From Wyeomyia smithii (taxonomy: Eukaryota; Arthropoda; Insecta; Diptera; Culicidae): 64,000 bases of DNA. The notes beneath the pieces were generated by a model, which worked only from the letters and a program-made list of their open reading frames with translations, did not search any database and was not told where the DNA came from. Position 1 is the stretch's first letter, and each line of letters opens with the position of its first letter. Below are positions 11,940 to 23,635 of the stretch, one piece after another. A program made the translations under genes and the position numbers. The stretch covers positions 259,824,494-259,888,493 of the forward strand of contig NC_073696.1 of assembly GCF_029784165.1 (NCBI RefSeq), read 5' to 3'.

Positions 11940-12630
11940 GGGGGGGCTCGTGTCGAAAGGCCCGAGGCATTTGCCCCCTTTGCCCTCCCCCCCACAAATC
12001 TGGGCCTGATTATATTAGCTAACTTGCAAAAAAAATATACGCCCTTGCGAGCGGCCTTCTGGCGGATAACCAGAACATTCGCCATGGCGGACAAGAACAT
12101 GCGTGTAGGCATGTTTTTGAGTGTTTTCTTCGTTTCATTTATGAATTCCTCCTCAGTTTTTGTGACAAAATTGTTGGAGTAGGTTTTACACTTCAGATTT
12201 GCCAGAAATTCTCGATAGATCGTCCAACACCACCACCACGTCGCGATTCGCCGGGAAAATCGACTTGACCATCTTATTCAGCCGCTGCCGTTGTGTCATT
12301 GCCTGCAGCTCCAAGACCAGTGCACGGGACTGCTGCTTTCTGACATGTATGCCATGTTCGCCAGGTTGGCCGCTTGCATCGACCTCCCAGCCAAGCGCAC
12401 GCAGCGATGTAGCCACTTTTCCGTTGGTTCTTTCAACATCCTTTGGAGCTACTCGTCGCTCAGGATAGTCGGCGGTCCGGAACCGGGCTTTCTTTTGATG
12501 CTCTGATTGTTGTCCAATAGTGCCAAGATGTTCTAGATGCCGGAGCGAGTACACCTGCCGTCCACAATAGGCCGCACGATGTTAGAGTTCGACTGTTACA
12601 GCTGTCAAATTTTTTCTGCTCACTCCATTG
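11940..12630 (-). pseudogene. ITmD37E-like transposase, internally deleted copy
   Basis: On the minus strand the N-terminal half (about 12630-12205) parallels the copy at 990: an HTH region, the ELQAMTQRQRLNKMVKSIFP segment and the Asp-bearing strand NRDVVVVLDD. Immediately after that it jumps to the family's C-terminal region: YSNNFVTKTEEEFINETKK near 12180, and then MPTRMFLSAMANV and RQKAARKGVYFF down to about 11995. The catalytic centre between them is deleted, and stops occur in the HTH region. It is a dead element. The shared sequence with 990-1499 shows the family was active here at least twice. Confidence 0.75.
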
Positions 12631-13242
12631 GGGAATTCAGTGACCCTTCGCTCGTCTCGCTTATCGATCCGGATCCAAATGACTTTGCTGACTGACGTAC
12701 TGTCTACGCTTGGTGTTGATGGTAAAGATGGCGTAGCTTGTAGGTCGATCGCTCGGGGGGCTTGCACGTGGTTAATGTACTACCCCTGCAATGAACATAA
12801 ATGGCTCAGTTAATTGCTTACAATTGCTAGCAACTCAATATTCTGTCTTAGGTTATACGGAGCTAGATAGGCTTACCTGATTCACTATCCTCATCCACTA
12901 TCCAGGTGCTCAAACACTAGCCCTTTCTAGGCTTTTCTGGGTTTTAATTTCTCAAATAAACTGAACAGGTCTTATCAAGCGATCAATTTACAATGGCTGT
13001 CGATAGCTCGCCAATATCGGATGTGCCTGATGATCCGCTGAACTTCGCCACTGCTTCGGGTTTTATCGGTTTTGATCATATCATCGCTGTTCTGAATATA
13101 GGTGTTGCGGCAGTGCGATATTCCAATGCCTCCTGTGGTAACTTTAGCACTTATCTCCGACGGCTTCTAACCGAAACGGTTACAACTTTCATTCCATACA
13201 AACCTTGCAGAATTGCCACTGTCGCATGACGAAACAGGAGCC

Positions 13243-13277
13243 GCATTTAGCTTCAGATCAGATACTTGAAAACAATA
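13243..13277 (+). repeat. 35-bp direct repeat, right copy
   Basis: Matches 11048-11082 at 34 of 35 positions and ends 9 bp before a hAT terminal repeat at 13287. Confidence 0.7.
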
Positions 13278-13286
13278 AGTTAGTAA

Positions 13287-13640
13287 CAGTGGCGTAGCTG
13301 TGGTTTGGTGGGCCTGGTGCGGTAACAAAAATGGGGGCCTCCCATGAAAATGACTGGGCAGTTTTTTTTTTTCATAAAAGGAATTGAGACAAACAAAAAA
13401 AAGATTTTTCTACTTATTTATTCCGTTTACCGCAAAATCAAAAATTAGGTTGATTAAGATACTCACTTTCCGTGCTTTTTGATTGGCAAAATCAGAAGTT
13501 TCAGATTTAAAATCAATGGAATCAGTGATTTCACGTTCGATTGATAAAATGACAGGGTTTGTTAATCTCAAGTTACTCATCGTTGACCTCAAATAGTTAT
13601 AGAGTTCATTAATCTGTTGAGAACTTGTGGCAATTTCCTT
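13287..13640 (-). pseudogene. hAT element end with C-terminal tail of a zinc-finger hAT transposase
   Basis: The terminal sequence CAGTGGCGTAGCTGTGG starts at 13287. Reading leftward from about 13610, the minus strand encodes LRSTMSNLRLTNPVILSIER and SETSDFANQKARKV. This is the extreme C-terminal tail seen in zf-MYM/TTF-type hAT transposases, just after the dimerisation domain. About 310 bp of this segment recurs inverted at 20990-21284, inside a complete hAT copy. The other end of this copy was not found, so it is truncated. Confidence 0.7.
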
Positions 13641-14659
13641 TCCTCTTCACCTGGCATTCTCTTTTTTCGACGAAGACGTTTTTATGGTTTTGGGCCAAGT
13701 TCTAGTTCAGTACACTTTTCTTCTGCATACTTTAGATCACATTCCTCAATTTCTTCTCGCTTATTGGTCAAAAATTAATGTGCCATTAACTTCTTAGCCC
13801 ACTCCAGTATATAAGAGTGGAGCTCATTTTCAAAAATGTTTGCGGGACCTGTTTTTCCAGGCAAAAAGACCTCCTTGGGGTTCAATGAGCAACATGTAAA
13901 AAATTTAACATGGTTAAATTTCATGAAGGTCTAGAGGTGATGCAGAGAGCCTGAAACGAAAGCATTTTTTCTAACAAACGAAGGAACAATGATGCCTGTT
14001 GTAAGAATATATTCGAGGACCGGGCGTGTTCACTTATACAGGCACCTTCTGCATTTCCTCATAATCGCATACCCCGAGATTACAAGGGTGCGTACACTGA
14101 AATTACGAATATCTCAAGAGCGGTTAGATATAACGCAAAACTGACAAAATTTACGCCCAAAGGGTCACAAAATCACTATGTTTGCCTATATAGGTATATG
14201 TTTTGTTGAAAAATTGCTTTCGTATCACATATGACCTTTAGATCTTTTGCGCCGCCAGGTCCCGGAAACATTATTGAAAATAAACCCCACCCTAGTATCA
14301 TGTTTACTCTGTACGTGTGGAATCACAACCCAAGTAACAATTCTATAGCTACTTGGTTTTCTAACGGTTTTATCACAGCAATAAATATTACCAACGGTTT
14401 TATGGCGGTTAAACCTATTGCCAAAAATAGCAAGTCGTAATGAATACTGATAGCTGTCAATAAAATTCTAATAAAACTTACAATAAAACCGGCAAGAGTC
14501 AATGCGATTTTGCTTTATTATTGGTTTTATTATTACTATCTATTGCCCCATAAAACCACTCCAGCTTACTGTCAAATAACATAGAAACCAGTTTTATTGC
14601 GATCATTCAAAATCTAAAAAACTACTAGTTGACTATGAAAAATATCTCATGAAAATGTA
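13641..14659. other. No gene recognised
   Basis: No coding similarity was recognised. Around 14320-14600 there is an AT-rich repeat-like stretch with several forms of GGTTTTATTG/CAATAAAACC in both orientations, plausibly a decayed MITE. Confidence 0.4.
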
Positions 14660-14869
14660 ATAAGTGCCATAGGTGTAGCCAGAGGGGGGCAGGGGGACCC
14701 TTGCCCCCCCCCTAAATGTTGACATTGGTGCAGAATTTTGTTTTCAATAATTCTAATAGCACAAAACGACATCTTTTTAGCCCATAGAAACATCTGTGTA
14801 AAGTAACAGCCAGATTAAAAATAATTGATTGAAATGCTTGCGCGTGGAATTGCACAGGTTTTTCAGTTG

Positions 14870-15360
14870 ATCCACCAAGGATATTGAAGCGGCAAAATTA
14901 CCGGGCAAATCCGCCTGCATCAACTAACTTGGAGTATTGAAACCGAGCTGTGACAATTCCTTACCTTGATTCTCTTGTAACCTCACTGGAAACACGGTTC
15001 GATGAAGATTGTGCACCTGTCTACGCGTTATCCCTGCTTCCCGCTTATCCCGCTAACGTAATACGCATGTCGCTGGAAGAGTTCAAGCGCAAAACCGAAA
15101 ATTTCGTAATTTTTTATGAAGTTTACAATTTTGTTGGAGAGGTGGAATTTTTGTATTACTATGCAGTAGTATGAGAGCAGATCGTAATAACTTAGAAGAG
15201 TTAAAATTGCACTTGCTCTACCATGGAAAAATGCACGATTGAACGCCCGTTCAGCACATTACGTCGAGTGAAAACCTGGCTGAGGTCAACAATATTTGAA
15301 CAGCGGTTGAGTGCTCTCTGCTTGCTGAGTGTTCATCGGCAGATGGCCTACAACAAAACT
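14870..15360 (+). pseudogene. hAT transposase, C-terminal region with dimerisation domain
   Basis: Translation gives PRILKRQNYRANPPASTNLE, then a premature TGA at 14936-14938 where the family has Trp. Next come TIPYLDSLVTSLETRF and FALSLL-type residues (YALSLLPA). After a stop near 15172 and a frame change it continues with the diagnostic hAT dimerisation motif ERPFSTLRRVKTWLRSTI and LSALCLLSVHR (15240-15350). This layout matches the zf-MYM/P52rIPK-like hAT transposases common in insects. The N-terminal BED/TTF finger and the catalytic region are absent. Confidence 0.8.
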
Positions 15361-15369
15361 GAAAAGACA

Positions 15370-15835
15370 CATGAACCGCTTCCGGAACGTTTGACGTTTG
15401 ATACCCAAAGATTTTATTGAGAATCTTGACTGTGTCTTCAATCTTCACGTCCTTGGGAAGCTTTGATAGGATGTAGTTGAGATAGCGGCTGTGCGAATGG
15501 GTGTCCAGCTTCCGGAGGAGTAAACGTACCTTCGCCGCATCATTCAACTGGCCTGCATCGTTCTCAAAGAGATCCTGGTAGCGGTTAAACAACAACGTCC
15601 GAATGTAACTCCGTTTTCTTCGTCGAAGACAAACTCGATGATGTTCGAAGAGAGGGAATCCAAAATCTTCCGTATCAAAATACTACGCTGCTGCTGCTGA
15701 ACCGCTATCCGCTGTAAAATTTGGGCCATCTTGTGAATCATATCTTGAATTCCCGATTGCGGCTGCTGATCAACTTTATCTTCTGCCATGTTCGTGGATT
15801 CTTGAGATCTTCGTCGCCAAAATAATATGTCCAAA
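15370..15835 (-). pseudogene. gypsy-type gag fragment
   Basis: On the minus strand an ATG at 15789 starts MAEDKVDQQPQSG. A Gln-rich stretch and SLSSNIIEFVFDEENGVTF follow, and after a frameshift near 15595, NRYQDLFENDAGQLNDAAKV, LLLRKLDTHSHSRYLNYIL and KILNKIFG. This is the matrix/capsid-like N-terminus found in Ty3/gypsy polyproteins of mosquitoes. No protease, RT or LTR is visible. It lies antisense inside the hAT element; the frame beyond about 15370 is merely the complement of the hAT transposase. Confidence 0.7.
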
Positions 15836-15955
15836 GGTTTAAATTAACTTAAGAGTTTTTAAGTGAAGAACATCTATTGTCAAGGACAACTTTTCACTGG
15901 TTGCCTTGATGTAACAATTACTAAAGACTAGTATTTATTTCTATTTTTCATAACA

Positions 15956-16131
15956 CACTAAAGTCGCCTTTTACGCGGGGGATACGCGCCGCGTAAAAAA
16001 ACGCGTAAATTCCGGAATCCGCGTAAAAAAACGCGTAAATTTTGTGATCCGCGTAAAAAAACCCGGTAAATTTCGGAATCCGCGTAAAAAAAATCCGCGT
16101 AAAAACAACCACGTAAAAAGCGACCTTAGTG
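15956..16131. mobile_element. ACGCGG-repeat MITE, copy 2
   Basis: It begins CACTAAAGTCGCCTTTTACG and ends with the inverted AAAAAGCGACCTTAGTG. The interior is four to five tandem variants of CCGCGTAAAAAAACGCGTAA with CCGGAAT spacers. It sits near the right end of the 14668-16201 hAT element. Confidence 0.85.
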
Positions 16132-16209
16132 TACCATTTTTTTACTTCTAAAATTTTGGAAAGCTTGCCCCTCCCTATTTGAAATTCTGGCTACGCCTAT
16201 GATAAGTGC

Positions 16210-17379
16210 CCAGTTTTAACTATAAACACTATTTATATAGACCTGCGGAGTGGAAGGCAGCAACCGTAGCAACGCTGGTTTTTCATATTGTTGTTATTTG
16301 TTTGATACACATTTTTCATTATGTTCATTTTGGCTCGCTGCGATTCAGTCCGCAGGTCTATATATATATATATATATATATACATAGTGTCTATAGTTTT
16401 AACCTGTCAAACTTGTAAACAAATATATGTAGGCAATGATATACATACAGGTGGGACAAAACCGGCTTATTCGGTTTAGTGTGATGCAGAATTCTGTCGC
16501 AGTCTCCGTAAGATGTGTGTAAAATGCTTTAGAGCATCTTGCAGCGCATTTGTGAACATTTATGACGTAGAACTCCAAAAATCTAATGAAGTAACAGGGC
16601 AAACTTAGTACTGTTCGGTAGTATTTTTTAAATTTTATCGCCAGTTTGTCTTGTTTCGGTTGAAAAGAATTTCCTATGTCGTTAAATTATGCGTCGTTAA
16701 AAATAAGGTAGGGGCAAGACACTATTGATATATTTCGAAATATATTCAATATTCAATTAAACTAAGTATGTATCGTTGCATTTTTGTGCACCTCTCTATT
16801 TATATCAAAGCTTGTTGATTCCTCATTATCGTCGGGGTGATGTCAGATTTTTCATAAAAATAAAGTTGTCTAGGTCCCAGGGATTTACCATATTTTTCTC
16901 TAATAATACAGGCATCCAACCTTTGCCGCACCTTACAACATATATATCATTGAACTAGGCTTATTGCGGTTACGATTGATACCAACTAATTACCAACCGC
17001 GCCATATTGATCTTTTGAAACTTTTTATGATCTTGAAACGAAAATCGAATCGTCGTCTGACTAACAAGTAAATTGAACATCCAAAGTTGATTTTGATCTA
17101 TCTCTGTATTGAAGAACACGGCTAGATTTTTTTTCTGAAAACCTGAGCTAAAACAATCCAATTCATTTTTGCTAACAATGAGATCATTTTTGTAAGCCCG
17201 TACTATTTTGACAAATTTTCATGCGCATATGCTTGAGAGCTACAAAACCTACCAAAAACCCCTTTTTATTTCTTATCTTTTTACAATATTACCATCAAAT
17301 GAAATCGATTGCACAATGATAACCAACACAGGTGAAACATTTCTCCCGCGACGAAATATTTCCTTATTAAAAACCTAAA
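16210..17379. other. No gene recognised
   Basis: Contains a (TA)n run at about 16361-16382. No coding similarity seen. Confidence 0.5.
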
Positions 17380-18775
17380 TTAATCCACCTAGCGGTCAGA
17401 CTCAGCCTTTCTCATTCAAACTTATTATTTATAAAAATAGATTTACATGAATGCTTAAATCCAATAAAGGTATATTCACTCTTTGGGTTCTAAAATATTG
17501 ATGTTGTAATTGAAGTATAAAATATGAAATTTGACGTAATGTTAGTGCTTAAGAAATAGCGAAATAAAATAAATGACTCTCAATTTCGAACAATTTATTC
17601 ACGAGCGATACCGGGAACGTTCAGATAGTACGATACCACATTTAAATTATGTTGAAGCCACATATATCGATCGAAGCAGGTATAGTTTTGAATAGTCTTT
17701 GAATTTCTTTTCTTTCCAAAACTTTTGAACAGCATATCAAATTGTTATGAAGTTGTTATTTGTAAGTTTGAGAAATGACTCGTTTGTATGACACTAGTTA
17801 TGTTCAAATAAGTCGTGCAATACTTGAGATAATAGACTTTCGTTGTTTTACAAATTAAAACATAACGTTTGCCTAAGTTGGATTACAATCAAATGAGAAG
17901 GTAACGTATAGGGCAGCCAAACTTTGAAACCACGTGTTCAATCATAATTCATCAGTTAACCCTTAACTAGCCCGTTCATCTGATATCAGTATTGTTCAAA
18001 TCAACGTTTGCTTAAGTTGGATTACAACCAAATGAGAAGGTAACGTATAGGGCAGCCAAACTTTGAAACCACGTGTTCAATCATTAACTTAACTTAACCC
18101 TTAACTAGCCCGTTCATCTGATATCAGTATTGTTCAAATCGGTTTTGTAGTTTCTAAGATAATGAAGTTTCGTGATTTTCACATTTCGATACATTTCAGA
18201 CGAAGTTACAGTCCGATTACAGCAAAATTCAGTAGGGTGTTATGAAGCAGCTAGACCTTTCATTTGATACTAATTCTGTGGAAATCGGGTCAGCCATCTC
18301 TGAGAAACATGAGTGAGATTAAATAGTCTCCAGAACACGTTTCTTTCCATAACTTCTGAACCACATGTTCAATCTCCATAAAATGCAAAAGTTAAGGGTT
18401 GTTTAGGTAGCCCGTTCATTTGAAACTAATTTTGTACAAATCGGTAGAATAGTTTCTGAGATATTGATGTTTCATGGTTTTTACATTTTGATACATAACC
18501 TCTAAACTAGAAATCAGATTACAATAAAATTCAATAGGGTCTTATAGGGCAACTAGACCTTTCATTTGCAATTAATTTCATTGAAATCGGTCCAGCCATC
18601 TCTGAGAAAATCGAGTGAGATTGGGAGAGCGTTACACACACATGCAGAAAATGCTCAGTTCGTCGAACTGAGTCGAGTGATTAACGACATTCGGCCCTTT
18701 TGAGCACTTTTATACCTTTAGTTTTTGCAGTGATTTCTATACCTTTCTAGGAGAAAGGCAAAAAGTGAAATGATA
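17380..18775. repeat. Dispersed non-coding repeat with internal tandem duplication
   Basis: The left end CAGCCTTTCTC (about 17412) is inverted relative to GAGAAAGGC near 18750. A 139-bp unit is tandemly duplicated at 17864-18002 and 18003-18141. More diverged units follow, marked by GAAATCGG...CAGCCATCTCTGAGAAA (about 18280 and 18590). Near the right end is TTCGTCGAACTGAGTCGAGTG, which recurs at about 19252. No convincing ORF. Confidence 0.6.
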
Positions 18776-19310
18776 GAAATGACTTTTAATTTCAACTTCA
18801 ATCCCGAGCGAGGCCGCAAACATTGAAATAGTTCATTATCGAATTTAAATGATGTTGTGGCTATATATTTTGATCGTAGCTATAGTTTTAAACAGTCTGC
18901 GGATTGCGTTTCTTTCTATTCATAACTTTCAAACCACATGTTTAAACTTTATGAAATTCATTGTTTAAGGGTTTAAAAGCCCATTAATTTGAATACAACT
19001 ATGTTCATAGCTTCCGAGATATAAGTGCGTTTTTCACATTCTGACGCAGCGCAAAAACTAAAAGTTTGATTACAATGAAATTCAATAGCAACCTTAGCGG
19101 CAAATAGACCCTTCATTTGACACCAAGATAGAAAGAATCGGTCAGACCATCTCTGAGAAAAGTGAGTGCGAAACAAAAGGTGCACATACACACGTACACA
19201 CCCACACTTAAACATATACACCAGTACATGCATATATGCAGAAAATGCTCGATTCGACGAACTGAGTTGAGTAGTATATGACATTCGGCCATTGGGATCA
19301 CTGGCTGTAA
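18776..19310. repeat. Second, diverged copy of the same repeat family
   Basis: It repeats the same landmarks: ATGAAATTCAATAG, CATCTCTGAGAAAAGTGAGTG, a CA-rich run (about 19170-19230), then TTCGACGAACTGAGTTGAGT and ACATTCGGCC. Confidence 0.55.
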
Positions 19311-19571
19311 AGCAAACTTACAGCGGTTATCAGAAGGTTCTGATAGTATTTCTAGTTTTAACAGCAGTTTTGCGAAATTGGTCATGAAAACCGCTAAAAG
19401 AATGCAATTGCTTAATAAAAATGCTAGGTTTTGAGAGGCTCTCCAGAGATTTTTTGTTACGTAACGCTGATCTTACCTCCCCCCTCCCCTATGTAACAAA
19501 TAGTAACGCTCAAGGATACTAGCCCTCCCCCATATGAGCGTTACGTAATTTATGGATGCCGCCTTAAGTGT

Positions 19572-21292
19572 TGCCTACCCAGTAGCGTAGCTAGGGGGGT
19601 GCTGTTGGTGCGGTCCGCACCAGGCCGGCCACTCAAGGGGGCCCCAAAAGCTTGCGAACACCGAACCGGTCAACATGTCCATCTGAACTCAACCCCATGT
19701 ATTTGTTCTCGCCACTCTGCTCTCGTGATCCACACGTACAAAGTATACGTGATACCGATGCTCATTTTTACCATAATTCGTGATTCGAATGACACCGAAG
19801 TTGAATGTTTTGCGATCGCAGAAAACATTCGATGCAACGTGGAAACTCGCAACGAAGGAGCTATTTTTTGCAATGCTGAAAACCAGACTTGGTAAAGCTC
19901 GCACCGCACTAGAAGCGGAAAGGCCCAAGCACAATGGATACGTTTGCGTTGCGTTGACGTTAATTTGACAGAAAATGTATGGGCTAACTGTCAAATTGCC
20001 GCAAACGCAGCCGCAACGTATCAATTGTGTTTAAACCTGAACAAAAATTGAGCTCTTGCTTGCTAGGTATCTTGCACTTGAGCTGAGTGCTTTGAATACC
20101 ACCACAGAGCGGATATCTCTTCGTTGGTATTTTTCTAAAGTTACAGAGAGCGCACGGTGTAACCCCGAATCATTTTGCTTGCTGTTTTGCTTCGTGGCAT
20201 CTCCGTCTGCTTGTACTCTGCTTCTCTTTGCTATGTATATCACACGTTACAGCTAGTGCAGAAGGTGAGCGCTGACGACGTATGCGGGTAAGTGGGTGAC
20301 TATATATTTGTGTTGTTTTTAAAATAATTGTCATGAATTCAATGAAATGAAATTTAATGTAATGAAGCAGCAAAATATTGCTCTGTTTAATAGTTTCAAA
20401 AGAACATACTGTGAAAATTTTTTACTTACAACACTTACAACACTTACAACAATTACTTGGATTTGTTTGTTTTGTTTAAAGAAAGCATGCGTTTCGGTAA
20501 ATTTTTTCTGTAATATGAGGTTTAAATTGCTTTATATTTTTTTGCCTTCAGCCAGAAAATACAGTGGAATCAAGGCACTATTTTGATTTTGAAAAGCATC
20601 ACACAGCAAATATCTCTTCACGGATCAAAACAAAACGAAAAAGAAAAAAACGCTCAACGTGCCTCCAGGTGACGAACACAGGATTATCGCACTGCATTCG
20701 TAGCTTTTCTAGCCCTTGCGCCGAGCTTATGCTTGCTACGAATGTCACATAAGACGGTAACACGCTCGTGGTGCTTGGTGTCTATAATATGGCGATGTCA
20801 CCGAGCGGCTCGGAGCGGTGCTTTTACCAAGTCTGGAAAAAGCTGTCTGTCTGTGTTGCTTTGCTGTGGCTAACTTGGAAACATGAAACAGAGCGCGTTA
20901 ACGCGAGACTATATGCACCCGAAAACAGTTGGCTTTAAGTTAAAGTTGATCAAGTTTCTCTAAGTTTAAGTTGATCAAGAACTATTTGAGGTCAACGATA
21001 AGTAACTTGAGATCAGCAAACCTTTTTATCAATCGAACGTGAAATCACTGATTCCATTGATTTTGAATCTGTTATTTCTGATTTTGCCAACCAAACGGAC
21101 CGGAAAGTGAGTATCTAAATACCCAATTATTATTTTTCGGGTAACGGAATAAATAAGTAGAAAAATCTAAGTTTTTTGTTAGTCTCAATTCCTTTTAAGG
21201 AAGAAAAAACTGCCCAGTCACTTTCATTGGGGGCCCTCATTTTTCTTACCGCACCAGGCCCACCAAACCATAGCTACGCCACTGTGCCTACC
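19572..21292 (+). mobile_element. hAT element with 8-bp TSD (TGCCTACC)
   Basis: The element proper is 19580-21284 (1705 bp). TGCCTACC is duplicated exactly at 19572-19579 and 21285-21292. The left end CAGTAGCGTAGCTA and the right end, inverted, CAGTGGCGTAGCTATGG are terminal repeats of the CAGTGGCGTAGC hAT family. Bases 20990-21284 are homologous, in inverted orientation, to 13287-13610 and contain the decayed transposase tail. The middle (about 19650-20980) has no transposase. A small AACACTTAC tandem run lies at about 20429-20455. Non-autonomous relic. Confidence 0.87.
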
Positions 21293-21426
21293 TCGTTTAT
21301 TTTGTATGTACCTATGTCTCATTTCGTTTAAAAAGTGAAGCCCAGGTGTTACAAATGAATGTAAAATTCGACCTTTGGTTACTTTGATACAGACTTCGCA
21401 GCGAACTGTTAGTGTAGGGGACAAAT

Positions 21427-21446
21427 GGGGGGGGGGGGGGGGGGGT
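21427..21446 (+). repeat. Homopolymer G tract
   Basis: About 20 consecutive G. A shorter one is at 11935-11946. Confidence 0.9.
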
Positions 21447-21449
21447 AAC

Positions 21450-23635
21450 GTTCTATTGACTCTAACGGTACTTCCTAAGCGAGATCAAAGACATTACGTT
21501 TGGTTTGTTAGACCAATTTATTTTGTTTAAAACATAATCTGTTTAGGGTAATCGCTCCAGATGAATATCTCAACAGCTAGCTGCACGTATATTCATCTTA
21601 TTTATCTAATTTTTCCATTTACCGTCAAATTTCTACAAATTTTTGGAAGTAAATCTATTTGCTTCTCGATCCTGTCAAGTGGTTGAAAGTTTTTCGTTGA
21701 AAATATGGTAAAATTTTAGGATGAATTGATCAAAGAGGTGTGATGAGATGAATATAGGTACTGAGATGAATATAGGAGCGATTCCCCAATTTGCTTGAAA
21801 TTTTGTAGTTTTCAAGTTGTAACGCCAACTTATATGGTACTATTTTGCCCATCACCCTAACATTGTACCTATATGAGATAAAAAACAAATTAGCGTCGCA
21901 ATGATTGCTTTTGATCGGGTAATACCGTCACTTCCTGTGCTAGTGATCAACGTTACCTAAAGGCTAAATAACAATGCATGTGTGTCATATTATATATTCC
22001 AGTCTCGGGATATACAATTGAATTGAGCACGTTCAAAAAAGGTGTGGCGTGACACACTTTATTAATCGAGATTCTTCTTATAGCCTGAATATTCTACGAG
22101 TGTTGAACTTACAAGAGGCTACATTCTGGAGTTGATAACTGCAACCACCAAAAAGTTAGGCTAGCTGATTTTTTATACATTTGATGCAAGAAACATTTCA
22201 AGGTGTGAAATATTTCCGAAACATCGTCTATGAGGAACTTGAATGAAATTGAAGCCGATTTTAAAATTAACTTCGTAACAGCTATGTTACTATTGAATTT
22301 TCGTTAAATGAAGCTAAAAGAAACTTCAAAAGCAGTAAACAATCTTAATTTTGCACAGCGTCCGAGCCACTCCACACCATCGGCAAAATCGCAACAGTGT
22401 GCATCGAAGCGAGTTGTACAATCATCGAATCAGAAATTGCATTCCATTCAATTTACCGCGAGGCGTCTCATCAGCGGATCAATTAAGTTAAAAGTATAAC
22501 GACCCCCTCGGACGAAAGTGAAAGAATCGAAATTAAATTACGAACTACCTGCGCGTGTGAATTCGCAACTGACCGAGTGTCATTTGGACTGCGGGAGGCG
22601 AAAAGACTCGACCACGAGCGACGATGACGACGGCAGCACGCAAGCGGACGCGGACGCATTTATTCAAGGAACCTATCATGATCCCCCCAGCTGCCGAGCT
22701 GCAGACCGCCGTATTATCAATGATCATAAAATAAAATTGCTTTGTTTTCACTTTGGCAACATTTCTTCTTTTGGCCATTTCTGTTTTCATATTCATCGTA
22801 GAGCTGGAGATGGTTTCGCAAAAAAGGCAGCAAAAGGTCGTGCTGGATTCGGTTATGGTATGGCTTTCAGCTCGATTTTACCCTTAAAAAGTCTTAATGT
22901 TATAGTTTCGAGCAATTCGGTTTACGCAAATCGGTCCAATCGTTTATTTGCCAGCAGATGATATTTTTTCTGTTAATGTATTACTACTTTTATTTATCTG
23001 TCGTGATTGAGAATTTCCACGCCAGTTCACCAAGCCGTTGATAGCAATTTCTCAAATTTCTTGCATATCTGAGTGGATTTTGCTAACTCCACAGACATGT
23101 TGGCATGGAATCCCTCAACTACGAAACGGGAATGCTAGTCCAGTTCAGTTACTCTCGCTCCATGAGCTGCAGTATGTCCACATACTGCATTCCAAAATAA
23201 ATACGCTCGCGCAACAGGCCTCATTAAGTTGAGTTGATTAACCCCGTCCGATGACGGCAGTCGGCGGAAAAACTAGTACCTATTATATTGTAATGAACTT
23301 GACTGCACTCCAAACATGTCCCGAACGCCAACAGTCCCAAACTGGGAGCTCCATTAACGATTTGGTAAACTTTCGCTATTGAAACGCGGCTTAAATCAAT
23401 GTAACGATAAGTGAATGACGGTAAACTGCACCATGCTGCGAACGACTGCTATCGAGTGAATGCGTTAAACTGTAAGTAAACCTTTGTGCATCATCGCAGA
23501 ACCTAACATACCTACTCATCTAATCGCGACCAAATGTTAGTGCTACACATATCCAATACTTAGCGACTGCCCGCCCAGACTCCGGTGGCCATTCATTATC
23601 TACCGCGGCGGGGATTTCGCGAGCCAGCGATGCCG
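21450..23635. other. No gene recognised
   Basis: The longest frame (22518-22961, +) lacks an ATG at its beginning, has no family motif and is probably not coding. 22500-22680 is relatively GC-rich. Confidence 0.4.

Larger units (their letters stand above)
14660..16209 (+). mobile_element. hAT element with 8-bp TSD (ATAAGTGC), nested insertions
   Basis: The element proper is 14668-16201. The left end CATAGGTGTAGCCAGA and right end TCTGGCTACGCCTATG are terminal inverted repeats with one mismatch in 16. Identical 8-bp duplications ATAAGTGC flank them at 14660-14667 and 16202-16209, the size typical of hAT. Inside are the C-terminal part of a hAT transposase (14870-15360, +), a gypsy gag fragment (about 15370-15835, -) and an ACGCGG MITE (15956-16131). 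The transposase is incomplete and carries stops, so the element is not autonomous. Confidence 0.88.

Noticed and set aside
15251..15375. Extension of the gag frame
   Set aside because: This part is the complement of the hAT dimerisation domain coding sequence.
22518..22961. 147-codon plus-strand frame
   Set aside because: Starts without ATG and shows no motif; treated as non-coding.
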